Below are positions 26,368 to 35,457 of a stretch of DNA of 64,000 nt, piece after piece. The notes under the pieces were generated by a model. That model worked only from the letters and a program-made list of their open reading frames with translations, was not told the origin of the DNA and searched no databases. The stretch is from an uncultured Lactobacillus sp. (GTDB lineage: Bacteria; Bacillota; Bacilli; Lactobacillales; Lactobacillaceae). Position numbers and translations under genes: made by a program. Position 1 is the stretch's first letter; every line of letters begins with the position of its first letter. The stretch is taken from NCBI GenBank assembly GCA_937874185.1, contig CALNAK010000020.1:62001-126000 (forward strand). The letters run 5' to 3'.

Positions 26368-27469
26368 TGAAAAGATGTACTGCATAGGCTGTGGTGCACA
26401 ACTTCAAACAGAGGATAAAACTAAACCTGGATTTGTTCAGGAATCAACTTTGAGAAAGTATGTTGAAGATGATTCAAAAGAACTACTTTGTAAAAGATGT
26501 TTTAGACTACGTAACTATAACGAAATCACTGATGTTGACGTCTCAGATGACGACTTTTTAAAGTTGTTGGACTCAATCTCAGATAAAGATGCGTTAGTTG
26601 TTAACGTTGTTGATATCTTTGATTATGAGGGTAGTGTTATTCCTGGTTTACAACGTTTTGTTGGTGACAAAAAGATTCTAGTTGTAGGGAATAAGGTTGA
26701 TTTGTTGCCTAGTTCTGTTAACAAGAATCGTCTTTTGAACTGGTTACAACAAAAGAGTAAAGAAAATGGAATTAAATCAACTGACCAAATCTTGGTTTCC
26801 GCTGTGAAGGGAATCAATATTGATAAGTTAATGAACATGATTGAAAAATATCGTGATGGTAAAGATGTATACGTTGTTGGAACAACCAATACTGGTAAAT
26901 CAACTTTGATCAACCGTATTATTAGTTCTAACTCTGAAGTTAAGGACTTGATCACAACTTCAAGATTCCCTGGAACAACTTTGGATCGTATCGACATTCC
27001 TTTGGATGATGGACATAACTTGATTGATACACCCGGAATTATCCACAATTATCAATTAGCTCATTTCCTAAATGCACAAGATTTGAAGACTGTTACACCT
27101 AAGAAACCATTACGTCCTGTTACATTCCAACTTCGTGATGAACAAACAATCTTTGTTGGTGGTTTGGCAAGATTTGATTTCTTGGATTATAAGACAAATG
27201 TTACTTTCTACGTTAACCAAGGTATTCCGCTACATAGAACTAAAACTATGAATGCTGATGAATTTTACGAAAAACATTTAGGCGATATTTTAACACCACC
27301 AACCGATGTTACGGATTTCCCTAAGTTCAAGAGTCAAATCTTTTCAGCCCACGAAAAATCAGATATTGTTATCTACGGTTTAGGCTGGTTAACAATTCCT
27401 GCAGGTAGCAAAGTTAAAGCTTATGTTCCTGAAGGTGTTCGTATTTCAATTCGTGATGCTATCATTTAA
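26354..27469 (+). CDS. yqeH: Ribosome biogenesis GTPase YqeH
   Basis: The 371-residue circularly permuted GTPase is needed for 30S assembly. A four-Cys zinc site at the N-terminus (CIGCG, then CKRCF) is followed by G4 NKVDLLP and G5 SAVKG. G1 GTTNTGKST and G3 DTPG come after them, which is the permuted order. A C-terminal domain of about 150 residues completes it. The start overlaps yqeG by 14 bases. It forms part of a run of ribosome-maturation genes with yhbY and rsfS. Confidence 0.96.
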   Translation: MTEIDEKMYCIGCGAQLQTEDKTKPGFVQESTLRKYVEDDSKELLCKRCFRLRNYNEITDVDVSDDDFLKLLDSISDKDALVVNVVDIFDYEGSVIPGLQRFVGDKKILVVGNKVDLLPSSVNKNRLLNWLQQKSKENGIKSTDQILVSAVKGINIDKLMNMIEKYRDGKDVYVVGTTNTGKSTLINRIISSNSEVKDLITTSRFPGTTLDRIDIPLDDGHNLIDTPGIIHNYQLAHFLNAQDLKTVTPKKPLRPVTFQLRDEQTIFVGGLARFDFLDYKTNVTFYVNQGIPLHRTKTMNADEFYEKHLGDILTPPTDVTDFPKFKSQIFSAHEKSDIVIYGLGWLTIPAGSKVKAYVPEGVRISIRDAII

Positions 27470-27479
27470 GGAGAAACAT

Positions 27480-27794
27480 ATGATAATTAAAGGAAAAAAG
27501 AATCGTTATTTAAGAAGTCAAGCTGCTACTATGAAGCCTGCTATTCAAGTTGGTCGTGAAGGTATTAGTGAGAACCTTTTAAATCAACTAGAAATTCTAA
27601 TTAATAGAGACGAAATTATTAAGGTTTCATTGTTAAAAAATACAATGGTTGAACCTCAAGATTTAGTTGAAGCATTAAGTGAATTTGACGATCAAATCGT
27701 TCATATTCAAACAATCGGTTCAAAGATGGTACTTTACAAAAAAGCTCCTAAGATTAAGAACCGTAAGTACTCACTTGAACTAGAAAAGATTTAA
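27480..27794 (+). CDS. yhbY: YhbY family ribosome-assembly RNA-binding protein
   Basis: The 104-residue protein is one CRM domain: KNRYLRSQA at the start, the GxxG-like loop VGREG and ending HIQTIGSKMVLYKK. CRM proteins bind pre-50S ribosomal RNA. The ATG at 27480 is preceded by AAGGAG; a longer frame beginning at 27423 lies within yqeH. Its position after yqeH and before nadD is the conserved order. Confidence 0.95.
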   Translation: MIIKGKKNRYLRSQAATMKPAIQVGREGISENLLNQLEILINRDEIIKVSLLKNTMVEPQDLVEALSEFDDQIVHIQTIGSKMVLYKKAPKIKNRKYSLELEKI

Positions 27795-27807
27795 TTGAAG
27801 TGATGAT

Positions 27808-28446
27808 ATGGATACTCAAAAACAACTATTAACTAAAGCAAAATTAGAATTTCATAGTAATTTACCTAAACGACATGTTGGAATACTTGGTGGAACGTTT
27901 AATCCGATTCATTTAGGACATTTAGTAATTGGTGAACAGGTTTATGAACAGTTGTGCCTGGATAAGGTCTTGTTCCTACCTGATAAAATACCGCCACATC
28001 GTGGTGTACAGAAGGCAATGCCAACAATCAATAGTGACGATAGAATCAATATGATCAAGCTGGCTATTAGAAATAATATGCACTTTGATCTTGATTTAAC
28101 TGACATCAAACGTGGTGGAGTAAGTTATACCTATGAAACCATCAAAATGTTAAAGGAATATAACCCTAATACGGAGTATTACTTTATCGTTGGTGGTGAC
28201 ATGGTAGAAAATCTGCCTAAATGGTCACATATTGATGAATTGGTACAAATGGTGCATTTTGTCGGTGTTTGCAGAAAAGGTTTTGAGAAAAAATCAAACT
28301 ATCCTATACTTTGGGTAAATACACCTGAACTGGAGATCAGTTCTAGTATGATCCGTGATCGCGTTAAGAAGGGCCAATCAATTAAGTATTTGGTTCCAGA
28401 TGACGTGGCTTGGTATATAAAGGATAGGGGGCTTTATAATGACTGA
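27808..28446 (+). CDS. nadD: Nicotinate-nucleotide adenylyltransferase
   Basis: The 212-residue enzyme makes deamido-NAD from nicotinate mononucleotide and ATP. It has the nucleotidyltransferase motif GGTFNPIHLGHL (near 28-39) and the second motif SSSMIRDRVKKG near the C-terminus. It carries an N-terminal extension of about 20 residues before the first strand (VGILGGTF), a little longer than in many homologues. It overlaps yqeK by eight bases. Confidence 0.95.
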   Translation: MDTQKQLLTKAKLEFHSNLPKRHVGILGGTFNPIHLGHLVIGEQVYEQLCLDKVLFLPDKIPPHRGVQKAMPTINSDDRINMIKLAIRNNMHFDLDLTDIKRGGVSYTYETIKMLKEYNPNTEYYFIVGGDMVENLPKWSHIDELVQMVHFVGVCRKGFEKKSNYPILWVNTPELEISSSMIRDRVKKGQSIKYLVPDDVAWYIKDRGLYND

Positions 28447-29041
28447 TTTTGATTATGATTCAATTAAAACTGGTTTGAACCGTGACGAAATAATAGATCG
28501 AATGCGTGATACGTTAAGTGATTTTCGCTTTTCACATTGTGTTCGAGTTGAAAAAGTTAGTCGAGGTTTGGCTGCAGAATTTGGTGGAGATATTCAACGA
28601 GCTGGTTTAGCTGGCTTATTGCATGATTACGCTAAAGAACGCAGTGATCAAGAATTTGCTGACGTAATTACAAAGAAGAACTTAGATCCTACACTATTGA
28701 ATTATAATAATGCAATTTGGCACGGTGTTGTTGGTGCTGAAATTGTTAAAGATGAACTGGGTATTTATGACGAGGATGTTTTAAACGCAATTAGAAGACA
28801 CACTGTTGGTGCAACCAACATGACTCAGATTGATAAGTGTGTGTTCGTCGCTGATTTTATTGAACCGGCACGTGACTTTCCCGGTATCAAGGAAGCCAGA
28901 GATTATGCTGAGAAATCATTAGATTCAGCTGTGGCATTTGAATTAAAACATTCTTTGGAACACTTAATTAGTAAAAATAGAGAAATATATCCAGAGACTT
29001 TTGTTAGTTATAACTACTGGATCACAAAGGGAGAATTATAA
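28439..29041 (+). CDS. yqeK: YqeK family HD phosphohydrolase (Ap4A hydrolase)
   Basis: This 200-residue HD-domain protein has FSHCVRVEKVSRGL, then GLLHDYAKE with the HD pair, then IWHGVVGAEIV and IRRHTVGA for the remaining metal ligands. YqeK proteins cut diadenosine tetraphosphate symmetrically to two ADP. It sits between nadD and rsfS and overlaps nadD. It begins ATG with AGGGGG upstream inside nadD. Confidence 0.93.
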   Translation: MTDFDYDSIKTGLNRDEIIDRMRDTLSDFRFSHCVRVEKVSRGLAAEFGGDIQRAGLAGLLHDYAKERSDQEFADVITKKNLDPTLLNYNNAIWHGVVGAEIVKDELGIYDEDVLNAIRRHTVGATNMTQIDKCVFVADFIEPARDFPGIKEARDYAEKSLDSAVAFELKHSLEHLISKNREIYPETFVSYNYWITKGEL

Positions 29042-29042
29042 T

Positions 29043-29402
29043 TTGGACTCAAATAAAATAATGGAATTGGCTGTTAAAGCAGCTGACGAAAAACATGCAA
29101 ATGATATTAAAGTTTTAGACATTAGCGAAGTAAGTATTATGGCTGATTACTTTGTTATTATGGATGCTAACTCACAACGTCAAGTTGACGCTATTGTTCA
29201 ATCTGTTTTGGATATTGCTGGCAAAAATGATATTGATGTAAGTCACGTTGAAGGTAACCGTAACTCTGAATGGGTTTTGATTGATCTTCATGACGTTATT
29301 ATTCACGTATTCATGTCAGAACAACGTGGATTCTATAACCTTGAAAAGCTTTGGTCAAACGCTAAAGATGTTGATATTTCAAGCTTGGTAACTGAAGAAT
29401 GA
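29043..29402 (+). CDS. rsfS: Ribosomal silencing factor RsfS
   Basis: The 119-residue protein binds L14 and blocks subunit joining when nutrients are scarce. It shows VSIMADYFVIMDANSQRQ and HVEGNRNSEWVLIDLHDV, the family core. I pick TTG at 29043, about eight bases after AGGGAG and one base after the yqeK stop. A frame from 29001 would overlap yqeK deeply without a ribosome site. Its stop overlaps the start of the next gene (ATGA). Confidence 0.93.
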   Translation: MDSNKIMELAVKAADEKHANDIKVLDISEVSIMADYFVIMDANSQRQVDAIVQSVLDIAGKNDIDVSHVEGNRNSEWVLIDLHDVIIHVFMSEQRGFYNLEKLWSNAKDVDISSLVTEE

Positions 29403-30130
29403 TTTACAATTCATTTGCTCGAGTTTATAGCGAACTAATGGACGATTCACTCTATGCTAGATGGGCTAAATATGTTGAAGACCAAGTGTCAAAAGATGCT
29501 AAGTCTTTACTTGATGTAGCTTGTGGAACTGGTGATCTAACAATTCTTTTAGCAAATCGTTTCCAAGTAACTGGAACAGATTTGTCTGAAGAAATGTTAA
29601 AGATTGCTGAGGAGAAGGCTAAAAAAGCAAATAAGACGATTCCATTTGTGCAAAGTAATATGATGGACTTATTTGATTTTGATAAATTTGATGTAATAAC
29701 TTGTTTCGATGATTCTATCTGCTATCTAAAAGATGAAGACGAATTAGGGGTTACATTCAATCAGGCTTTTGAACATCTTAATGATGGCGGTAAGTTCCTA
29801 TTTGATGCTCATTCACTTTATCAAATGGATGAAGTATTTCCTGGCTATATGTTCAACCACAGAACTGAAGATTCTGCATTTATGTGGAACAGTTTTGAGG
29901 GAGAATACCCACACACTATTGAGCATGAATTGACATTCTTTAATTGGGATGAAAAAATCAACGGTTATACTGTTAACACCGAACTTCATAAAGAGAGAAC
30001 CTATCCAATTGATACATTTACAATGATTTTGCAGGATATTGGATTTAAGAATATTCATGTATCAGCTGATTTTGGTGAATCAGATGTTAAAGATGATTCA
30101 ACTCGTTGGTTCTTCTCAGCAGAAAAATAG
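29399..30130 (+). CDS. Class I SAM-dependent methyltransferase (YqeM-like)
   Basis: The 243-residue protein has the SAM motif LDVACGTGDLT (near 38-48), then the acidic ribose-binding TGTDLS and a post-I DVITCFDDSICYL region. The fold is a standard Rossmann methyltransferase. The substrate is unknown, but in Firmicutes this gene regularly follows rsfS and precedes tmcAL, which suggests an RNA or small-molecule target linked to translation. It overlaps rsfS by four bases. Confidence 0.88.
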   Translation: MIYNSFARVYSELMDDSLYARWAKYVEDQVSKDAKSLLDVACGTGDLTILLANRFQVTGTDLSEEMLKIAEEKAKKANKTIPFVQSNMMDLFDFDKFDVITCFDDSICYLKDEDELGVTFNQAFEHLNDGGKFLFDAHSLYQMDEVFPGYMFNHRTEDSAFMWNSFEGEYPHTIEHELTFFNWDEKINGYTVNTELHKERTYPIDTFTMILQDIGFKNIHVSADFGESDVKDDSTRWFFSAEK

Positions 30131-30138
30131 AGGATTCT

Positions 30139-31239
30139 ATGACAAAAATTTATGGTTTCGTTGCAGAATTTAATCCATTTCATAATGGTCATAAATTATT
30201 TATTGATCAAATCAAAGAAAAATATCACCCTGATGTTTTAATTGCCGTTATGTCTGGTAATTTCGTCCAACGGGGTGATTTTGCTATTTTAGATAAGTGG
30301 AGTCGAGCAAAGACTGCCATTGAAAATGGCGTTGATTTGGTTATTGAATTGCCTTTTGCATATGCTGTCGAACCTGCACAATATTTTGCCAAAGGTGCTG
30401 TCGAAATTTTGAGACTCTTAAATGTCGATACGATAGTTTTTGGAACAGAGAATCAGATTGATTTTGAGAATGTAGCTGATAGGATGATATCAGTTGACCC
30501 AGTTTTTCAACAGAATTATCAATTGAATTCTGCTGATAATTTAACTAATTATTATCAATCAATTGGAATCGATATTTCTAAGTCACCTAATCAGTTGCTG
30601 GGATTAAATTACGTCTCACAAATAATTCAGCAGAATAGTCAAATCAAAGTTGCAACGATTAAACGAGATGTTAGTGAATTTAGTGCTACCAATATTCGTA
30701 GAAAATACTCTCAGCAGGAGTCTATTGCGGAATTGGTGCCTAAGTTGACTGACGATTCATTTACGGAACAACCAATTGTGACTTGGGATGATTACTTTCC
30801 ATTTTTGAAATATCAAATTACTAATCAATCAACGACTGAATTGCAACAGATCTATCAGATGGTTGAGGGATTGGAGAATAAATTCAAGAAGGAAATTTCT
30901 CATAGTAATAATTTTGACGAATTTATTGAACAGGTGAAATCTAAGCGTTATACTATGGCTCGACTCAGACGATTAATGATATATACTTTATTGAACGTCA
31001 GAGAATCAGAGATTAATAATGTTTATAAGAATCCTTATTTGAGAGTATTAGGATTTAATAATGTTGGCCAAAGATATTTAAATGTATTAAAAAAGTCCGA
31101 AGTCGAATTAATAACTCGAGTCGGTAAAAAAGAAAAAAATATTCTGGACTTGGAAATAAGAGCGGATCGAATTCGTCAACTTGTTACCAGTCAAGAACAA
31201 AATTTTGGAGTAATACCTTATATGAAAGGGGTAAATTAA
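30139..31239 (+). CDS. tmcAL: tRNA(Met) cytidine acetate ligase TmcAL
   Basis: The 366-residue enzyme activates acetate with ATP and makes N4-acetylcytidine at the wobble position of elongator tRNA-Met. It has the nucleotidyltransferase motif AEFNPFHNGHKL at the start and SGNFVQRGDFA, then KSPNQLLGLNYV; the C-terminal helical part binds tRNA. I use ATG at 30139, preceded by AGAGGA. A longer frame starts inside the methyltransferase gene. Its stop overlaps the yceD start by one base. Confidence 0.93.
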   Translation: MTKIYGFVAEFNPFHNGHKLFIDQIKEKYHPDVLIAVMSGNFVQRGDFAILDKWSRAKTAIENGVDLVIELPFAYAVEPAQYFAKGAVEILRLLNVDTIVFGTENQIDFENVADRMISVDPVFQQNYQLNSADNLTNYYQSIGIDISKSPNQLLGLNYVSQIIQQNSQIKVATIKRDVSEFSATNIRRKYSQQESIAELVPKLTDDSFTEQPIVTWDDYFPFLKYQITNQSTTELQQIYQMVEGLENKFKKEISHSNNFDEFIEQVKSKRYTMARLRRLMIYTLLNVRESEINNVYKNPYLRVLGFNNVGQRYLNVLKKSEVELITRVGKKEKNILDLEIRADRIRQLVTSQEQNFGVIPYMKGVN

Positions 31240-31793
31240 TGCTAAATTGGGATATTCAGGACGTTCGTCGTTACAAAGACAAACCCTTTGAATTTAAAGA
31301 AACACTCGATTTAACTAAGGAGTTACAATCACGTACTGATGAGGTATTGGATTCAACTCCCGTTGAGGTTAATGGTCAATTATTTAATGATAATGGCTTA
31401 GTTATTTCTAACGTTAAACTAAGTACTGTTCTTACAGTACCTTCAACTAGAAGCTTGTCGCCAGTGGAATTGCCATTAAAGGTTCAAATTAATGAGGCAT
31501 ACAACATTGATAATGTAGAAACAGATGAATTAGAGGATAGCACTGTCATAATTCAAGTCGATGATGATAATCCAACAATCAATGTTTACGAATCAATCGT
31601 GGATAATATTTTACTAAGCATCCCTTCAAAAGTTTTAACTAAGAAGGAAGAAGAAGAAAATATTATGCCATCTGGTAAAGATTGGAGTGTTATTTCTGAA
31701 GATGAATTTAACAAGGAATCAGAAGAAGAACATGTTAATCCGGAATTTGCTAAACTAAAGGGTCTCTTCGATGATGACGCTGACAAGGAGTAG
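31239..31793 (+). CDS. yceD: YceD family protein (DUF177)
   Basis: The 184-residue acidic protein belongs to the YceD/DUF177 family, linked to 23S rRNA accumulation and usually next to rpmF. Here no rpmF follows; the gene ends at a terminator. Family signs are the late LKGLFDDD and the middle region ending IVDNILLSIPSKVLT. It lacks enzyme motifs. A ribosome site GGGG is five bases before the ATG. A role in ribosome assembly is inferred from family and operon. Confidence 0.85.
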   Translation: MLNWDIQDVRRYKDKPFEFKETLDLTKELQSRTDEVLDSTPVEVNGQLFNDNGLVISNVKLSTVLTVPSTRSLSPVELPLKVQINEAYNIDNVETDELEDSTVIIQVDDDNPTINVYESIVDNILLSIPSKVLTKKEEEENIMPSGKDWSVISEDEFNKESEEEHVNPEFAKLKGLFDDDADKE

Positions 31794-31811
31794 GAATTTA
31801 CTACTCTTTTT
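31786..31811 (+). terminator. Terminator at the end of the yqeG-yceD run
   Basis: The short stem GAGTAG / CTACTC has a seven-base loop and a T run, starting inside the yceD stop region. A second, much longer hairpin follows at 31876. Confidence 0.65.
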
Positions 31812-31875
31812 TATTTTGTTCATAATATTTTTTAAAAAAATACAATCTATAAATGATAATTTGAAATTATTACAT

Positions 31876-31924
31876 AAAAATTCATAAAAGGAGTGTCTTT
31901 TGTACACTCCTTTTGTGAATTTTT
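31876..31924 (+). terminator. Long hairpin upstream of gnd (terminator or leader structure)
   Basis: A stem of up to 21 base pairs (one G-T) has core AAAAGGAGTGT at 31886-31896, a seven-base loop, and ACACTCCTTTT at 31904-31914. The outer arms TTCAT / GTGAA extend into an A run and a T run. It can work as a terminator in either direction. It lies only 42 bases before the gnd ATG and so may overlap the gnd promoter. Confidence 0.75.
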
Positions 31925-31965
31925 GTTAAGATTAGATGGTGAACAAAAATCGGAGGTAATTATTA

Positions 31966-33387
31966 ATGGCAAAACCACAAATTGGTGTTATCGGTATGGC
32001 TGTCATGGGTAAGAATCTTGCCCTAAATATCGAAAGCCGCGGATACGAAGTTGCTATCTATAACCGTACAGGTTCAAAAACTAAGGCGGTTGTTGAAGAG
32101 CATCCTGAGAAGAAATTAGTACCAAGTTATACAATTGAGGACTTTGTAGAATCACTAGAAAAACCACGTCGTATTATGATGATGGTTAAGGCTGGTGCTG
32201 GTACTGATGCAGTTATCAAGGAATTAGTACCTTTACTAGATAAAGGTGATGTCTTGATTGATGGTGGTAATACATTCTTCGAAGACACAATGGCACGTAA
32301 TAAAGAATTGGACAAATCAGGAATTAACTTCATTGGTATGGGAGTTTCTGGTGGTGAATTAGGTGCTCTTAAAGGACCTTCACTAATGCCCGGTGGTCAA
32401 AAGGAAGCTTATGACTTAGTTGCTCCTATCTTGGAACAAATTTCTGCCAAAGCTGACGAAGACGGTGCTCCATGTGTTACATATATCGGACCTAACGGTG
32501 CTGGTCACTATGTAAAGATGGTTCACAACGGTATTGAATATGGTGACATGGAATTGATTTCCGAAAGTTACAACTTGTTGAAACACTTATACAACAACGA
32601 TGTTAATAAGATTGCTGATGTATTTAATGACTGGAACAAGGGTGAACTTTCAAGTTACTTAATTGATATCACAGCTCAAATCTTAACAAGAAAAGACGAC
32701 GAAGGCTCAGATGACTATATCGTCAATAAGATTATGGATAAAGCTGGTAATAAAGGTACAGGTAAATGGAGTTCACAAAGTGCTTTGGAATTAGGTGTTC
32801 CCCAATCATTGATTACTGAATCAGTTTACTCACGTTACGTTTCAGCTTATAAAGACGAACGTGTTAAGGCAAGCAAGGTTCTACCAGCTCCAACAAATAC
32901 ACCAAAAGTTGATGTTGAAGAATTAGTTGGTAAGATCCGTAAAGCTTTGTACTTCAGTAAGATTATCAGTTATGCTCAAGGATTTGCTCAAATGAAATCA
33001 GCTTCAGATCACTATGACTGGGATCTACAATACGGTAGTATTGCCCAAATCTGGCGTGCTGGTTGTATCATCAGAGCTCAATTCTTACAAAAGATTACTG
33101 ATGCCTATGACAATGATCCAAAACTAGATAACTTATTAATGGATGATTATTTCAAGAATATCGTTAAAGAATATCAATCAGATGTTCGTGATGTTGTTAG
33201 TTATGCTGTTCAAGCAGGTATTCCTGTTTCTGGATTCATGGCTGCTGTTTCATATTACGATCAATATCGTTCGGAAGTACTTCCTGCTAACTTGATTCAA
33301 GCTCAAAGAGATTACTTTGGTGCTCATACTTATGAGAGAAACGACAAACCTGGTATTTTCCACTATACTTGGTATGAAGAACAATAA
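31966..33387 (+). CDS. gnd: 6-phosphogluconate dehydrogenase (decarboxylating)
   Basis: The 473-residue enzyme turns 6-phosphogluconate into ribulose 5-phosphate, CO2 and reduced cofactor in the oxidative pentose phosphate/phosphoketolase route. Rossmann motif IGVIGMAVMGKNLALN sits at the start. NRTGSK suggests NADP preference, since Arg follows the second strand. The active-site block MGVSGGELGALKGPSLMPGG and the late KMVHNGIEYGDM are complete. Ribosome site GGAGG. It has a terminator after it and precedes a two-component system, a neighbour pair seen in other lactobacilli. Confidence 0.97.
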   Translation: MAKPQIGVIGMAVMGKNLALNIESRGYEVAIYNRTGSKTKAVVEEHPEKKLVPSYTIEDFVESLEKPRRIMMMVKAGAGTDAVIKELVPLLDKGDVLIDGGNTFFEDTMARNKELDKSGINFIGMGVSGGELGALKGPSLMPGGQKEAYDLVAPILEQISAKADEDGAPCVTYIGPNGAGHYVKMVHNGIEYGDMELISESYNLLKHLYNNDVNKIADVFNDWNKGELSSYLIDITAQILTRKDDEGSDDYIVNKIMDKAGNKGTGKWSSQSALELGVPQSLITESVYSRYVSAYKDERVKASKVLPAPTNTPKVDVEELVGKIRKALYFSKIISYAQGFAQMKSASDHYDWDLQYGSIAQIWRAGCIIRAQFLQKITDAYDNDPKLDNLLMDDYFKNIVKEYQSDVRDVVSYAVQAGIPVSGFMAAVSYYDQYRSEVLPANLIQAQRDYFGAHTYERNDKPGIFHYTWYEEQ

Positions 33388-33406
33388 TCTAATTTGAATC
33401 TAAGAT

Positions 33407-33435
33407 TGAGGCGAAATTTTCGCCTCTTTTTTTAT
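33407..33435 (+). terminator. Terminator of gnd
   Basis: GAGGCGAAA pairs with TTTTCGCCTC, followed by a T run. Confidence 0.85.
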
Positions 33436-33491
33436 ATTCTAAATAAATAAAAATAAAAGCTTGTCTTCTTTTAATTTTTGCTATATGTTAA

Positions 33492-33548
33492 AATCATTAG
33501 TGCATTGCCGAAAGTCGGCATTTTCAATTTTAATGATTAGGCTATAAT
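33492..33548 (+). promoter_or_regulatory. Promoter with nested inverted repeats before the response regulator
   Basis: A perfect TATAAT at 33543-33548 is the -10; TTTTCA 16 bases upstream is a weak -35. Directly upstream are two nested perfect dyads: AATCATTA at 33492-33499 with TAATGATT at 33531-33538, and inside them TGCCGA / TCGGCA around AAG at 33506-33520. They could be an operator for autoregulation or a remnant terminator. Confidence 0.6.
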
Positions 33549-33585
33549 TAAAGATAATTTAATATTTATGTATGGGAGAAAGTGT

Positions 33586-34272
33586 ATGGCTAAAATACTA
33601 GTTATTGAAGACGAAGAGAACATGGCTAAATTTGTTCAACTTGAACTTCAACATGAGAACTATGAAGTTACCGTAGAAGGTGACGGTAGAACTGGCCTCG
33701 AAGCAGCTTTGGCTGAAGATTGGGACCTTATTTTACTTGATTTGATGTTGCCAGAACTTAACGGTATCGAAGTTTGTCGTCGTATCCGTCAAGAAAAGAA
33801 CACACCAATTATTATGATGACTGCTAGAGATTCAATTATCGATCGTGTTTCAGGATTAGACCACGGTGCAGATGATTACATCGTTAAACCTTTTGCAATT
33901 GAAGAATTGTTGGCAAGAATTCGTGCTTTGTTAAGACGTATTGATTTAGACATTGATGTGACACGTAACAGTGACCAAGTTCTTAAATACAAGAACTTAG
34001 TTATTGATAAGACTACACAAACATTGAAACGTAATGGCGAGGTTATTGACTTAACACGTCGTGAATATGATTTATTGAGTGCCTTGATGGAAAATGTTGG
34101 TACTGTTTTGAGTCGTGATGATTTATTGGAACGTGTTTGGGGAACAGGTTCTTCAACTGAAACTAACGTAGTTGATGTTTACATCAAATACCTTAGAAAT
34201 AAGATCGACCGTTCTGGTGCTCCAAGTTACATTTCAACTGTTCGTGGTAAAGGATATGTGATGAGACGATGA
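33586..34272 (+). CDS. OmpR/PhoB family response regulator
   Basis: The 228-residue regulator has a receiver domain at residues 1-115, with the acidic pair EDE, phospho-acceptor Asp52 in LLDLMLPE, the switch Thr in MMTARD and Lys in DYIVKPF. A winged-helix DNA-binding domain (about 130-228) ends YISTVRGKGYVMRR. It resembles ArlR/LisR/CsrR-type regulators; I do not assign a name. ATG at 33586 is preceded by GGGAG; an earlier start six codons upstream lies too near the ribosome site. It overlaps the kinase start (ATGA). Confidence 0.92.
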   Translation: MAKILVIEDEENMAKFVQLELQHENYEVTVEGDGRTGLEAALAEDWDLILLDLMLPELNGIEVCRRIRQEKNTPIIMMTARDSIIDRVSGLDHGADDYIVKPFAIEELLARIRALLRRIDLDIDVTRNSDQVLKYKNLVIDKTTQTLKRNGEVIDLTRREYDLLSALMENVGTVLSRDDLLERVWGTGSSTETNVVDVYIKYLRNKIDRSGAPSYISTVRGKGYVMRR

Positions 34273-35357
34273 GAATTTCCATTAAATTCAAATGGACTGC
34301 AATGATAGCAATCGTTATTTTGATGGCTTACATTTTTGTAGGTGTCTTAGCTATGAGAACAGTTCAAAGTGTAGCTTCCGTTAATGAAATACATTCATTT
34401 ACAACTAAATTGGTTATAGGTGGAATTATAGTTTTTATTATTGGAGTCTTATTGAGTTACTTTGCTGTAACAATGGTTTTGAACGATTTGAAAAAAATTA
34501 ACAAAACAATTGATGATCTGAATAAGAAACCAGATTCCGATTCACGTATTAAATTACGTAAGCGAAATGATGAAATTTATGATTTGACCGTTAATATCAA
34601 TAAGATGCTTGATCGAATGCAAGCTTATACTAATCAACAAAAAGAGTTTGTTGAGGATGTTTCACATGAATTAAGAACTCCAGTTGCCGTACTTGAAGGA
34701 CATTTAAGTATGTTACAACGTTGGGGTAAAGATGATCCGAAAGTCTTGAATGATTCGATCAATTCATCACTACAAGAATTGAATCGTATGCAATCTTTGA
34801 TTCAGGAGATGCTAGATCTAACTCGTGTTGAGCAAATTGACAGTGCTTATCTGGAACAAACAACTGAGGTCAAACCTTTGTTTACGCAAGTTTACAATGA
34901 CTTCAAGATGTTACATTCAGATTTTGTAATCAATTTTGATGATGATATTCGAGAAGGTAGTAAAGTTAAAATTTACAGAAATCACTTGGAGCAAGTTTTA
35001 GTAATTCTGCTAGACAATGCTTTCAAGTATTCTGCGGACCGCAAAGAAATTAATCTAGCAGCTTCAACTAATTCCGAATTATTAGAGGTGGTTGTTCAAG
35101 ATTATGGTCTTGGAATCGCTAAAAACGACCTCCAACGCATTTTCAATAGATTTTATAGAGTTGACAAGGCTCGTTCTAGGAAACGTGGAGGGAACGGATT
35201 AGGCCTTTCTATTGCCAAACGATTGATTGAGATATATCACGGTAGTTTGGAAGTTGAAAGTGTCGTCGGTTCAGGGACTGTTTTCAAGATTGAATTGCCA
35301 CTCGTTCAAGAAAGTTCAGAAGAAGATACAACTGAAAAAGAGACTAACAAAAAATAA
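34269..35357 (+). CDS. Sensor histidine kinase with a minimal external loop
   Basis: The 362-residue membrane kinase has two membrane segments at about 10-29 and 47-70. The outside loop between them is only about 18 residues, so it probably senses the membrane itself or a partner. HAMP (71-125), phospho-acceptor His133 in VSHELRTPVA, and the ATPase boxes LLDNAFKYS, DYGLGIAK and GGNGLGLSIAKRL follow. The pair recalls ArlS/LisK-type systems. It overlaps the response regulator by four bases and is followed by a terminator, then a lipoprotein gene. Confidence 0.92.
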   Translation: MRISIKFKWTAMIAIVILMAYIFVGVLAMRTVQSVASVNEIHSFTTKLVIGGIIVFIIGVLLSYFAVTMVLNDLKKINKTIDDLNKKPDSDSRIKLRKRNDEIYDLTVNINKMLDRMQAYTNQQKEFVEDVSHELRTPVAVLEGHLSMLQRWGKDDPKVLNDSINSSLQELNRMQSLIQEMLDLTRVEQIDSAYLEQTTEVKPLFTQVYNDFKMLHSDFVINFDDDIREGSKVKIYRNHLEQVLVILLDNAFKYSADRKEINLAASTNSELLEVVVQDYGLGIAKNDLQRIFNRFYRVDKARSRKRGGNGLGLSIAKRLIEIYHGSLEVESVVGSGTVFKIELPLVQESSEEDTTEKETNKK

Positions 35358-35384
35358 CCTTCATAAAAATGGAGGCTATTTTTT
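35351..35384 (+). terminator. Terminator after the two-component genes
   Basis: AAATAACCTTCAT pairs with ATGGAGGCTATTT, with G-T pairs, and runs into T. It overlaps the kinase stop codon. Confidence 0.75.
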
Positions 35385-35457
35385 ATTTAAAGGAAATTGT
35401 TTTTTTATATTAATGTTAAGGGTATATTATTATTGTTATTCAAGGGGGAGAAAATCA

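Noticed and set aside
26623..27048. Open frame of 141 codons on the minus strand inside yqeH
   Set aside because: Shadow of the YqeH GTPase frame, with no ribosome site or recognisable motif.
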